Below are positions 16,054-23,876 of a stretch of 64,000 nt of DNA, in pieces. The stretch comes from [Mycobacterium] fortunisiensis (GTDB lineage Bacteria > Actinomycetota > Actinomycetes > Mycobacteriales > Mycobacteriaceae): NCBI RefSeq assembly GCF_019050325.1, contig NZ_VOMB01000005.1, positions 62,001-126,000 on the forward strand. Reading direction: 5' to 3'. Each line of letters begins with the position of its first letter. The first letter of the stretch is position 1. The translations under genes and the position numbers were made by a program. A model generated the notes under the pieces. The model had not been told where the DNA came from and did no database searches. It saw only the letters and a program-made list of their open reading frames with translations.

Positions 16054-17415
16054 ACAGCAACCGAAGATGTAGGCGGCTTTCTCTCGGCCGCTGAAGTCAG
16101 TGACGCACTGGCCAAACCTCCTGGTGTGACAGACTCAACGCAGCTGCGTGTTCTGCGTGCCGACAACGGTTTTGACACCCCGCTTGCTCGTCTGGCATCT
16201 CACTCAGGCAGGCCCGTGCTGCTGTGGTCGGTAGATTCCCACCTGCGTCTCACACAACGACCGTTGACGATTCAGATCTCTGTAGGCGAGCGGGACGTGT
16301 ACTCCCTGAGGCTTGCTTCCGGGCGGTGTCTGGAATTGGCGTCGAACCACAGCGTGCGCAAACTGGAGGGCTGGACGTCTGTTCCCGAGTTGGACGTCGG
16401 CAGTCGAGTCGCTGTAGTACGCCGGGTAGATGAGCCAGTGCAGACCGACCGCATGCACAACCAAGAGTTGATCATGCTGGCGCACATGATCGGTGACGGA
16501 TCCTGCGTCCGGCGCCAACCGGTCCGCTACGCCTCGATTGACGAGGCAAATCTTGACGCTGTGACCACCGCGGCTTTGCACTTCGGGGTTACCGCGATCC
16601 GTGACGAGTATGCCGCAGCGCGTGTGACGACGCTGCGCCTCCCCGCGCCGTACCGTCTGACGCATGGCAAACGCAACCCTATCGCCGAATGGCTGGACGG
16701 CCTAGGCCTGTTTGGCTTGCGGAGCTATGAGAAGTTCGTTCCAGCAAAGGTTTTCGCGGCCCCTAACGACCAGGTGGCGCTATTCCTGCGCCATCTGTGG
16801 GCGACCGATGGATCTGTCCGATGGGATGCGAAGACAGCGCAGGGCAGGGTCTACTACGCGTCGACGAGCCGACGGTTGATCGACGACGTGATGCAACTTC
16901 TTCTGCGAATGGGCGTACAGGGCAGAATCACTGAGACCCAGAAAGCGAGCTACCGCGCTTGCTGGCATCTCACCATCGACCGCGGCGAGAACCAATTGGC
17001 GTTCCTCACGGATGTCGGCGTGCATGGTGAGCGCGGAATCAAGGCCCAGGAGGTTGTTGCGCGTCTTGCTGGACGCGATCGCCGTCCGGGCACTGACACG
17101 ATTCCTATTCAGATCTGGGAGCATGTCAAAGCGTTGATGGTCGAGCGCAACTGGTCTGCGATGGATTTTGCCCTCGCGACCAACACCAGGTTCGACGGTC
17201 CGCTGATGTGGACGCACGCGCCAGGTCGCGCACGGATGCAACGCATTGCCAACGTTTTCGGCGATCCACTGTTGCACGACCTCGCCACCAACGACATTGT
17301 CTGGGACAAGGTGGTCAGTCTCGAACACGTGGGTTACCAGGAACGCGTCGATTTCGGTCGCGGGGTCGCCGGCCCATTAGTCGTTGGCGGTTTACTGGTC
17401 GAGCCACAGAGCTAG
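16051..17415 (+). CDS. Stand-alone intein-like LAGLIDADG homing endonuclease
   Basis: 454 residues. The sequence reads along its whole length like an actinobacterial DnaB intein without exteins. The Hint N-part is LRVLRADNGFD, PVLLWSVDSHLRLTQRP, VYSLRLASGRCLELASNHSV and GWTSVPELDVGSRVAV. The endonuclease core has two LAGLIDADG helices, MLAHMIGDGSCV (about 142-153) and FLRHLWATDGSVRW (about 245-258), each keeping its acidic residue. The C-part is DIVWDKVVSLEHVGYQERVDF, then GPLVVGGLLVEPQS. The splicing residues are gone: no Cys or Ser before the first strand, and the terminal His-Asn plus nucleophile is replaced by EPQ. It may still cut DNA but should not splice. No good ribosome-binding site precedes ATG 16051. 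Confidence 0.85.
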   Translation: MTATEDVGGFLSAAEVSDALAKPPGVTDSTQLRVLRADNGFDTPLARLASHSGRPVLLWSVDSHLRLTQRPLTIQISVGERDVYSLRLASGRCLELASNHSVRKLEGWTSVPELDVGSRVAVVRRVDEPVQTDRMHNQELIMLAHMIGDGSCVRRQPVRYASIDEANLDAVTTAALHFGVTAIRDEYAAARVTTLRLPAPYRLTHGKRNPIAEWLDGLGLFGLRSYEKFVPAKVFAAPNDQVALFLRHLWATDGSVRWDAKTAQGRVYYASTSRRLIDDVMQLLLRMGVQGRITETQKASYRACWHLTIDRGENQLAFLTDVGVHGERGIKAQEVVARLAGRDRRPGTDTIPIQIWEHVKALMVERNWSAMDFALATNTRFDGPLMWTHAPGRARMQRIANVFGDPLLHDLATNDIVWDKVVSLEHVGYQERVDFGRGVAGPLVVGGLLVEPQS

Positions 17416-17694
17416 CGGCCACTCAGCCTAGGTAAATGTGATGCCTGACCGGGGTGCCGAAGCATTGTTTCGCCCGCCGCCGAGCACCTCTGCGGTAGCT
17501 CACCAGCTCCACTTCTCGAGATTCGCGACGTGATCGGGTGTTATCGGCGAGATCAGCAGCAAAAATCCTCGCTCGCTTTTCTTCCCACGCCGCCGCCAGC
17601 AACTGCAGGATCTCAACCCGGCTCTGGCGACACGGATCAGTTGTCGGGGGCCGGGGGCATGCTTGGTCGCAACCACAGCAGAAAGGTGCGGCTG

Positions 17695-18159
17695 ATGTGC
17701 TGGCAGTGCGAGAACCCAAATGCCCCCATCGAGGATTATCTGGATGAACTGAGGGGCATGATCGAGGACCACGGCTGGGCGGTGCAGTTCGTCGAAAGCG
17801 AGAACCGCCCGTTCGCATACACGGTCGGATTACATGACCGCGGCCTCCCGGAACTGTTGATCACCGGCTTGCCGCCTGACGTCTCCACCCGTGTGTTGAA
17901 TTCCCTCGCGCACATGATCGTCGACGACGGCATAGTCCTGGGGCCGGCCATGCACATCGATTACCAAGACCGGTTCCTCATCGAGGTTGTCGAGGTCGAG
18001 AATCCCGACGTGCATCTGAAGTTCGCGATCGGGCTTTTCGGCCCTCAGGTTCGGGCCCTCCAACTGGTGTGGGCCGACGACCGTGGCCGCTGGCCTTGGG
18101 ATTTCGACTGGGATAATGGTCGCCGTTGGCAAGCGGTGCTGGGCATCCGATCTACATGA
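17695..18159 (+). CDS. DUF4262 domain protein
   Basis: 154 residues from ATG 17695. A longer frame begins at 17530, but its extra 55 residues are low-complexity. The protein starts CWQCENPNAPIEDYLDELRG and shows the DUF4262 signature FAYTVGLHDRGLPELLITGLP, then VLNSLAHMIVD and LQLVWADDRGRWPWDFDWD. Function of the family is unknown. It is about 280 bp downstream of the intein-like gene and in the same orientation. Confidence 0.82.
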   Translation: MCWQCENPNAPIEDYLDELRGMIEDHGWAVQFVESENRPFAYTVGLHDRGLPELLITGLPPDVSTRVLNSLAHMIVDDGIVLGPAMHIDYQDRFLIEVVEVENPDVHLKFAIGLFGPQVRALQLVWADDRGRWPWDFDWDNGRRWQAVLGIRST

Positions 18160-18276
18160 ATGGATTGTAGGGCTTGATCTTTGATCGACGCGCCGAAGGT
18201 ATGACACAAAAAATCGGGTCGATACGGACAGAGCTCAACGGTGAGCTTCGGGTAGATCTCGATAGGGTGAGATCTC

Positions 18277-18747
18277 ATGTCTCAGCGCCATGAAGCCGCC
18301 GCTCCGTCCAACCCAGTCCCGACAACGGCCGCCTTGATCGGTGCGTGGCGGACCGAGGGCGAGGTCTTCGGCGAGGATGGTCGAAGCGTGGCGGCCACGG
18401 TGGTCGGAAGCGACGTATACGAGGAGCTCGGGCCGACTGTCGTGCACCACGTCGATGTGGAGATCGGCGGCGAACGCACACGTGCTCTGGAGATCTTCGA
18501 GCCCTACGACGCCGAGCTCGGCGGCTTTCCGACGAGATCCTATGACGACCGCGGTGGCGTCGAGACCTCGACTGCTGTCGTGCAGGACGGCTTGTGGACC
18601 TTCCACGCCGGCCCCGCCAGCGCGACGCTCGAGGTGGCTGAAGACGGTCGATCGATGCATGCGCGCTGGGAGGTGACCGACGCAGAGGGCCGCCGGCGGA
18701 CCTGGATGGAATTGCGGTTCACCCGCCAGCAGGTAACGGACGTTTAG
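18277..18747 (+). CDS. Conserved hypothetical protein, lipocalin-like
   Basis: 156 residues from ATG 18277, preceded by GATAGGGTGAGATCTC. The sequence is a series of short beta-strand-like segments: LIGAWRTEGEVF, YEELGPTVVHHVDVEIGG, LEIFEPYDAELGGFPTRSYDDRGG, LWTFHAGPASATLEVAEDGRSM and WMELRFTRQQ. This pattern resembles small beta-barrel proteins of the DUF1579/lipocalin-like kind. No catalytic motif was recognised. It ends four bases inside the end of the opposite-strand truncated gene. Confidence 0.7.
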   Translation: MSQRHEAAAPSNPVPTTAALIGAWRTEGEVFGEDGRSVAATVVGSDVYEELGPTVVHHVDVEIGGERTRALEIFEPYDAELGGFPTRSYDDRGGVETSTAVVQDGLWTFHAGPASATLEVAEDGRSMHARWEVTDAEGRRRTWMELRFTRQQVTDV

Positions 18748-19145
18748 GCGCTTGATCGTCCGCTCGCGGATCGACTGCCAGGTCGGCGGCGCCGGCGGGC
18801 ATGGTCAGCGCTCGGGATGCCACCCGCGGCGAGGTTCGGCCCGGTGAACTGCTGACCGGACAACCCGGCCTCGACAGTGGGGTTCACCCGATCCGATTCG
18901 GCCAGCAGCCCCTCGGCCGAATCCTGTTGTCGTTCAGTGAGGTGTCGAGCTGTCCACTTTTCGCCGCCCACGCCGTCGAGGCGGCCGGACGCTGCATCGG
19001 CCGCTCCACCGACCAGGTGCGCCAGCAGATCGTGCACGGTCCATCCGGGTGTCGCTGGGACCGGTGTCGTCAGCTGAGATTCGCCAAGACCGGCCGCGAC
19101 GGCGACGATGAGCAAGCGCGCGCCCCGATATGACTTGTCAAGCAT
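18744..19145 (-). pseudogene. Truncated maleylpyruvate isomerase/DinB-like protein
   Basis: A 133-codon frame from ATG 19145. The first ~107 residues follow the mycothiol-dependent maleylpyruvate isomerase family N-terminus: TTPVPATPGWTVHDLLAHLVGG, then ERQQDSAEGLLAESD and LSGQQFTGPNLAAGG. At that point the family normally continues with a His-containing helix (HEHDLRGAL-like) and another 100 residues. Here it turns into a short Arg-rich tail and stops. It overlaps the FAD monooxygenase stop by eight bases. A 3' deletion or frameshift is likely. Confidence 0.6.
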
Positions 19146-20523
19146 GGGTTTTCGTCCTCAAGCGCAATCTGGGAGTTGGCGGCGGCACAGCGTTGCGGAG
19201 ATGATGCCCGGCTACCCTCGCGAGCAGGCGGGGCTCGAGGAGCCGTTGCGGCGGGTCGACCATGTTGACGATCCGGACCAGGCGTTCGGTGACAACGATG
19301 TCGTCGGCGGCCTCGAGAATCTTGCGGCGGCCCCACTGGAAGGCTCGGCGGCGGGCCCTGGCCTTCGCACTTCGGTCGGATGCGTATCCGGGCGGCAGGT
19401 TGGTAGCCCACACCGGCGCGACCAGATGCGCCAGTGATCGGTAAAATCGTTGTGAGTCAACACTTCCCTGACCGCGGAGATATGTGCGGAGCACCTGGAC
19501 ATGCCGCGCAGCCATGGTGATCCCCTGACCGTGGATGGGATCCAGGCAGCACAGCGCGTCGCCGATGACGAGCAGGCCGTCGGGGTGGCGGGTGCAGCGG
19601 TCATAGCGATGCCACATGCCGCCGGGGTAGTGGTAGACCGCGACATCTGACATTGCCGTGGCCCGGCGAAGTATCGGATGGATGTGCGCTGGCACGAATT
19701 TCTCGGCCAGGGTGAGCATGTCGGCCAACGTGGTAGGTGGCGTCGGGTGTTGGTCTGCGTGCGCAGCGATGGTCAACGTCCAGATTCCATGTTCGCCGGC
19801 GGCCAGCCCACCGCGGCCGGCGCCGCCGCGCGGAATGACCAGAATCAGGCGTTCGGCGAACTCGTCGTGATCGGGGATGGCGATCTGTTGGCTGTAGTAC
19901 ACGCCGCGTACGGTGAATGACTGCTGCGGTGGCTGCTCATAGCCGAGTTGTCGCAGGAGCAATGGGGTGCGCGTGGCCCGTCCGGTGGCATCGATCACCA
20001 GGTCGGCTTCAAGCGTGTGCACCGCGGCGGTCCGCCGGTCGGTGATGGTGACACCGGTAATGCGATCCGGTTGGCCGGCGACCAGTTCGCCCACGTCGTG
20101 ACCGTCTTTGATGGTGACGTTGGGCAGGGCGGTGACCCTGCGGCGCAGTGCACATTCCAGTAGCGGTCGGGTTCCCAGGTAGGTGGCGAGCGCGGCTGGG
20201 TCTGCTACCGGGTCGGTGCGGTTGAAGGTGTACGGGCCGGTTTGGATGTGCATCCGCGCACCGATGCGGGCGTCGTCGAGGACGAGGCCCCCGGCGGTGA
20301 TCACATCGTCGATGAGGCCAGGTGCCAGATCCTCGATGATCTGCCAGCCGCGCGAGAGCAGGTTGTGCAGGTGAGGCCCCTGCGGTACGCCGCGGCGCTG
20401 GGATGGGCTGTCGCACAGTCGGTCTCGTTCAACAATCGTGACGTCGTGGCCGGCATCGGCGAGCGCGGTTGCCGCCAACAATCCGGCAATGCCTGCGCCG
20501 AGGACTACAGAGTGGTCAGTCAT
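19138..20523 (-). CDS. FAD-dependent monooxygenase
   Basis: 461 residues from ATG 20523, with GGAGG ten bases upstream. A GTG nine bases earlier is too close to that site. The dinucleotide fold is SVVLGAGIAGLLAATALADAG near the N-terminus, then VIVERD-like TIVERDRLCD. The second FAD motif is DLVIDATGR. The GD motif is GLLVIGDALCCLDPIHGQGI at about 310. The overall plan resembles PHBH-type or geranylgeranyl-reductase-like flavoproteins acting on hydrophobic substrates. Substrate is unknown. It is divergent from the SDR gene and may share a promoter region with it. Confidence 0.85.
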   Translation of the reverse strand: MTDHSVVLGAGIAGLLAATALADAGHDVTIVERDRLCDSPSQRRGVPQGPHLHNLLSRGWQIIEDLAPGLIDDVITAGGLVLDDARIGARMHIQTGPYTFNRTDPVADPAALATYLGTRPLLECALRRRVTALPNVTIKDGHDVGELVAGQPDRITGVTITDRRTAAVHTLEADLVIDATGRATRTPLLLRQLGYEQPPQQSFTVRGVYYSQQIAIPDHDEFAERLILVIPRGGAGRGGLAAGEHGIWTLTIAAHADQHPTPPTTLADMLTLAEKFVPAHIHPILRRATAMSDVAVYHYPGGMWHRYDRCTRHPDGLLVIGDALCCLDPIHGQGITMAARHVQVLRTYLRGQGSVDSQRFYRSLAHLVAPVWATNLPPGYASDRSAKARARRRAFQWGRRKILEAADDIVVTERLVRIVNMVDPPQRLLEPRLLARVAGHHLRNAVPPPTPRLRLRTKTHA

Positions 20524-20642
20524 GTCGTGCACGCCTCCCCTGCGTGTCGAACTGAGTGATGACGCCGACGCTTACATGAAATTAAGAAAAATAAGGATAA
20601 AGTAAGATAACTCTAAGGCTGAGCCCGTTGAAAGGGGGACTG
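20524..20642. promoter_or_regulatory. AT-rich divergent promoter region
   Basis: 119 bp between the FAD monooxygenase and the SDR genes. Positions 20572-20615 are strikingly AT-rich for this genome and include near-repeats of TAAGGATAA and TAAGATAA. The region should hold both promoters and could bind a nucleoid protein such as Lsr2, which is inference. Confidence 0.5.
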
Positions 20643-21455
20643 GTGAACGGACCAGATATCGGAGGGGACGTGGCCGATGGGGCGGCCGCCAGCGGAGTGG
20701 CCGGTCAGGTGGTGCTGGTTACCGGCGCCTCTCGCGGAATCGGTGCCGAGGTGGCACGGATACTCGGTTCGTCCGGCTGCCACGTATTGGTCAATTACCG
20801 TGAGAAAGCTGCGCGGGCGAACAACGTGGTTAAGGAGATTCGCGCTGCTGGGGGACGAGCATCGTCTGCGGCCGCCAACATCTGCGACGAAGCAGCAGTC
20901 GAGGTGCTGCTGGCTGATGTCAGTGAGCGGTTCGGCAGACTCGATGTGTTGGTACTCAACGCTTCTGGAGGCCTGGAGCGCGGAGCAGATTCCGGTTACG
21001 CGATGCGCCTCAACCGGGATGCCCAACTGCGTCTGGCCACGCTGGCCCGCCCGCTCATGCCGCCGGGGTCCCGAATTGTGTTTGTCACCAGTCATCAAGC
21101 GCACTTTTACCCGGCCAGACAGGTGCCCGAGGCGTACGGACCCATTGCGGAAAGTAAACGTGCCGGCGAAGACGCGCTGCTCGCCTCGAGATCTGCGCTG
21201 GCTGCTCGCGGAATCACCCTCAGGGTCGTATCTGGCGACATGATCGACGGGACCATCATTGTCCGCCTGCTGCAACGGCGCGACCCGGCCGCCGTAGCGG
21301 CTCGCCGCAGCCGGGCGGCACTGCCGACGGTTGAGGAATTCGCCACTGCAGTCGCCCGAGCGGCATTGGATCCCGATCACCCCGACACCACGTACGTCGG
21401 CGGCGCGGATTATCTGGTCTCGGACGCAACCCGCAGGCTCGGGAATCCGAACTGA
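20643..21455 (+). CDS. Short-chain dehydrogenase/reductase
   Basis: 270 residues from GTG 20643, chosen because AAAGGGGGA lies four bases upstream. An in-frame TTG at 20628 is less likely. The Rossmann motif is VVLVTGASRGIGAEVARILG, with NYREKA at the cofactor-specificity strand (NADPH favoured by the basic residues). Then LDVLVLNASGG, and the active-site region YGPIAESKRAGEDALL, where the Tyr-to-Lys spacing is longer than the usual YxxxK. Substrate is unknown. The unusual spacing may place it in a divergent SDR group. Confidence 0.85.
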   Translation: MNGPDIGGDVADGAAASGVAGQVVLVTGASRGIGAEVARILGSSGCHVLVNYREKAARANNVVKEIRAAGGRASSAAANICDEAAVEVLLADVSERFGRLDVLVLNASGGLERGADSGYAMRLNRDAQLRLATLARPLMPPGSRIVFVTSHQAHFYPARQVPEAYGPIAESKRAGEDALLASRSALAARGITLRVVSGDMIDGTIIVRLLQRRDPAAVAARRSRAALPTVEEFATAVARAALDPDHPDTTYVGGADYLVSDATRRLGNPN

Positions 21456-21480
21456 GCGTCGACCCGCGGCGAAGCAGCCC

Positions 21481-21621
21481 TCAGAAGAGGATCAGGCCCA
21501 GCACCAACAACACCAGCACGATCACGGCGAGAACCAACGCGACGGCTGCCGCCCGGTTGTTCTTCGCCCAGATCCGCGCCGACGGCACGGTCAGGTAGAT
21601 ATGCGGTTCCGCGCTGACCAT
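21481..21621 (-). CDS. Small single-pass membrane protein (46 aa)
   Basis: 46 residues from ATG 21621, with AGGAGGG five bases upstream, which strongly supports translation. The sequence is MVSAEPHIYLTVPSARIWAK, a short polar N-terminus, then one hydrophobic helix rich in Val, Leu and Ala ending at the stop (LGLILF). It is convergent with the SDR gene and downstream of the acyl-CoA ligase. A function cannot be assigned. Confidence 0.7.
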   Translation of the reverse strand: MVSAEPHIYLTVPSARIWAKNNRAAAVALVLAVIVLVLLVLGLILF

Positions 21622-21665
21622 CAACCCTCCTGATATTGCGTTTGCCCTGGATGGCAATCGTATGC

Positions 21666-21688
21666 GGATATGGTCAGCGACCATATCC
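21666..21688. promoter_or_regulatory. Perfect 10-bp inverted repeat, candidate operator
   Basis: GGATATGGTC-AGC-GACCATATCC is a perfect palindrome with a 3-nt centre, 44 bp upstream of the small membrane protein and just after the acyl-CoA ligase stop. Short AT-containing palindromes of this form are typical TetR/GntR-type operators. A weak terminator is the alternative. Confidence 0.5.
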
Positions 21689-21709
21689 TGGGGCCGTTGC
21701 GCGGGGCGC

Positions 21710-23782
21710 TCAGCTGGGCCCGGCCGCCAGATCGTCATCGAGCAGGCTGCGTTTGATGATCTTTCCCGTGGTGGTGCGCGGCAGCCTGTCGACGAAGGTA
21801 ACGTCGCGGGGAATCGAGAAGCGGCTCAGCCGGTTTCGGATGTAGTTCTTGATCATCTCTTCGTCCAGCGAGGCACCTTCGGCGCGGACCACGAACGCGG
21901 CGAGGCGTTGTCCGAATACCGGATCGGGAACGCCGATCACCGCCACGTCGGACACCTGCGGCAAGAGTGCCAGGGCTTCCTCGACGGGGCGTGGAAACAC
22001 GTTCTCACCGCCGGAGATGATCATTTCGTCGTCGCGCCCGGCGACGAACAGCCGCCCACCGGCGTCGAGGTATCCCACGTCACCGGTGTCCATCAGCTGG
22101 TCCTTGATGGCAGGTGACGCAGCGTTGGTGTAACCGTCGAACAACATGTCGTTGCCGACGAAAATCCGCCCCACCCCACCGATGGGCAGGGGATCGCCCG
22201 CGTGATCGAGTATCGCCACCCGGGTACCCAGCGGTGGCCGGCCGGCCGTTGTCGGGGCCGCGCGCAGGTCCGTCGGGTCGGCGACGGTCGCCCACGACAC
22301 CTCGGTGGAGCCGTAGAAGTTGTACAGCACGTCGCCGAAGGTGTCCATGAACTTGATGACGGCGGCGCCGGGGATCGGTGACCCACTGCTGGCGACCACC
22401 CGCAGCGAGGAGGTGTCGTATCGGTTGATCACCGCGGCGGGTAGCTCAAGGATCCGCTGTAACATCACCGGAACGGCGACCAAGACGGAACATCGATGCT
22501 GTGCAATGGTTTTCAGACACTCCTCGGCGTCGAACCGTTCCATCAGCACCACGGTTGCGCGCAGCGGAGCGCTCACCTGAAGGGCGGCCAGGCCCCACGC
22601 GTGAAACAGTGGCGCGGGGATCAGCATCACCTCGTCGCGACGCAGGGGCATCCGCGACAACATGGCGGCGATGGTGCCGAAGCCGGTCGGTGTGGGCCGC
22701 CGTGCCCCTTTCGGTGTGCCGGTGGTCCCGGAGGTGAGCACCACCAGTCGGCCCGGTCGTTTGGGAGGTGTGAGTGGACCGCTGTCGATACCTGATGAGA
22801 TCAGGTCCTCGATCGAGCGCCGTTGCGGCACAGTGGCTGTGGGACGCGTCGAGATGCGCGGTATCTGGGCGGGAAGATAGCGCACCTGGGGTTCGAACTC
22901 GTCGTCGACGAACAGGGCGTCGACACCGTGTTGCTTGATGATCTGTTCGATCGGGTGGGCGGCCAAGCCGGTGTTGAGCAGCACCAGGTCGGCGCCGAGC
23001 TTGCTGACGGCCACCATGCACTCCACCATCGCCGAATGATTGCGCGCGAGGATCGCGAACTTGCTGTCCGCGGTGAAGCCGACGGTGGCCAGGCCGGAGG
23101 CGATGTGCGTGGTGCGTTCGGCGACGTCGGCGTAGGTGGACTGACCGTGGCTGTCGATCAGCGCGATGTTGCGGGGTGACCGGGCGGCCGCGGCGGTGAG
23201 GCCGCCGGCGAGGGTGAATCCCCACTTGGCCAGGGAATTGAGCTGACGCAGGCCGCGATCCGGTCGGGATGCCCGCACCACACCGCTGACCACCATGGTC
23301 TTGAGGATGCTGAGTTGCAGGGAACGCATGTCGCCCTTGTTGACCAGGACTGACGTTTGCTTGCCGGCCAGATACTCGGCAATGCGCTGCAGGCCGTCTC
23401 GGATCCAGTTCTCGACGGCACTGTCATCGGTTTTCGCCAGGTCAGGGTGGAGCAACCCGACCGAGAAGGTCGTCACCGCGATCCGGGTGTCGTCCGCTGT
23501 GGGGCTCAGCCGGATTGACACACAGCAGTCGGGCACCTGGACGGACTGCAGCAGCATTTCCCTCCCCGCGCGGCGAACCGTCAGGTGCATCTCCTGCACG
23601 ACAACGGCGCCACGGGGGGTGATGAAACGAACCTGATACTGCTGGGTTTGGCCAGAGGTCAGCTCACACGAACCAAGCCCGCGGAAGAAGCGGGGGTACC
23701 GGTCGGGTGACTGCAGGACGTTCCAGATATCCGGACATGAGTGATTCAGCACCACGGCGAAATCGATCACGTCGCGCACCAC
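21710..23782 (-). CDS. SRPBCC/START-like domain fused to acyl-CoA (AMP) ligase
   Basis: 690 residues. Residues 1-150 read as an SRPBCC/START-type lipid-binding domain (VIDFAVVLNHSCPDIWNVLQ, YQVRFITPRGAVVVQEMHL). From about 190 to the end it is an ANL adenylating enzyme: [68 protein letters not shown] and PRTTTGKIIKRSLL with the catalytic Lys. It should activate a fatty or other acid as acyl-AMP and then acyl-CoA. It follows mmpL4b by 94 bp in the same direction, so it may supply or remodel the acyl chain of the exported lipid, which is inference. Confidence 0.87.
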   Translation of the reverse strand: MVRDVIDFAVVLNHSCPDIWNVLQSPDRYPRFFRGLGSCELTSGQTQQYQVRFITPRGAVVVQEMHLTVRRAGREMLLQSVQVPDCCVSIRLSPTADDTRIAVTTFSVGLLHPDLAKTDDSAVENWIRDGLQRIAEYLAGKQTSVLVNKGDMRSLQLSILKTMVVSGVVRASRPDRGLRQLNSLAKWGFTLAGGLTAAAARSPRNIALIDSHGQSTYADVAERTTHIASGLATVGFTADSKFAILARNHSAMVECMVAVSKLGADLVLLNTGLAAHPIEQIIKQHGVDALFVDDEFEPQVRYLPAQIPRISTRPTATVPQRRSIEDLISSGIDSGPLTPPKRPGRLVVLTSGTTGTPKGARRPTPTGFGTIAAMLSRMPLRRDEVMLIPAPLFHAWGLAALQVSAPLRATVVLMERFDAEECLKTIAQHRCSVLVAVPVMLQRILELPAAVINRYDTSSLRVVASSGSPIPGAAVIKFMDTFGDVLYNFYGSTEVSWATVADPTDLRAAPTTAGRPPLGTRVAILDHAGDPLPIGGVGRIFVGNDMLFDGYTNAASPAIKDQLMDTGDVGYLDAGGRLFVAGRDDEMIISGGENVFPRPVEEALALLPQVSDVAVIGVPDPVFGQRLAAFVVRAEGASLDEEMIKNYIRNRLSRFSIPRDVTFVDRLPRTTTGKIIKRSLLDDDLAAGPS

Positions 23783-23821
23783 GATGGTCCTGTCGGGTCG
23801 ACTCTGGAGTTAACTGAGTGA

Positions 23822-23834
23822 CCACATTGTGGTT
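23822..23834. promoter_or_regulatory. Small palindrome upstream of the ligase
   Basis: ACCACA-T-TGTGGT, a perfect 6-bp inverted repeat, lies in the 94-bp gap between mmpL4b and the SRPBCC-ligase gene. It could be an operator for the ligase. It is short enough to occur by chance. Confidence 0.3.
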
Positions 23835-23876
23835 GATCTGCGTTCGATACGGAGCAGTTCGGGGTGATCGCCCGGA

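Noticed and set aside
17423..17818. A 131-codon minus-strand frame downstream of the intein-like gene
   Set aside because: It overlaps the start of the better supported DUF4262 gene in antisense and shows no family motif.
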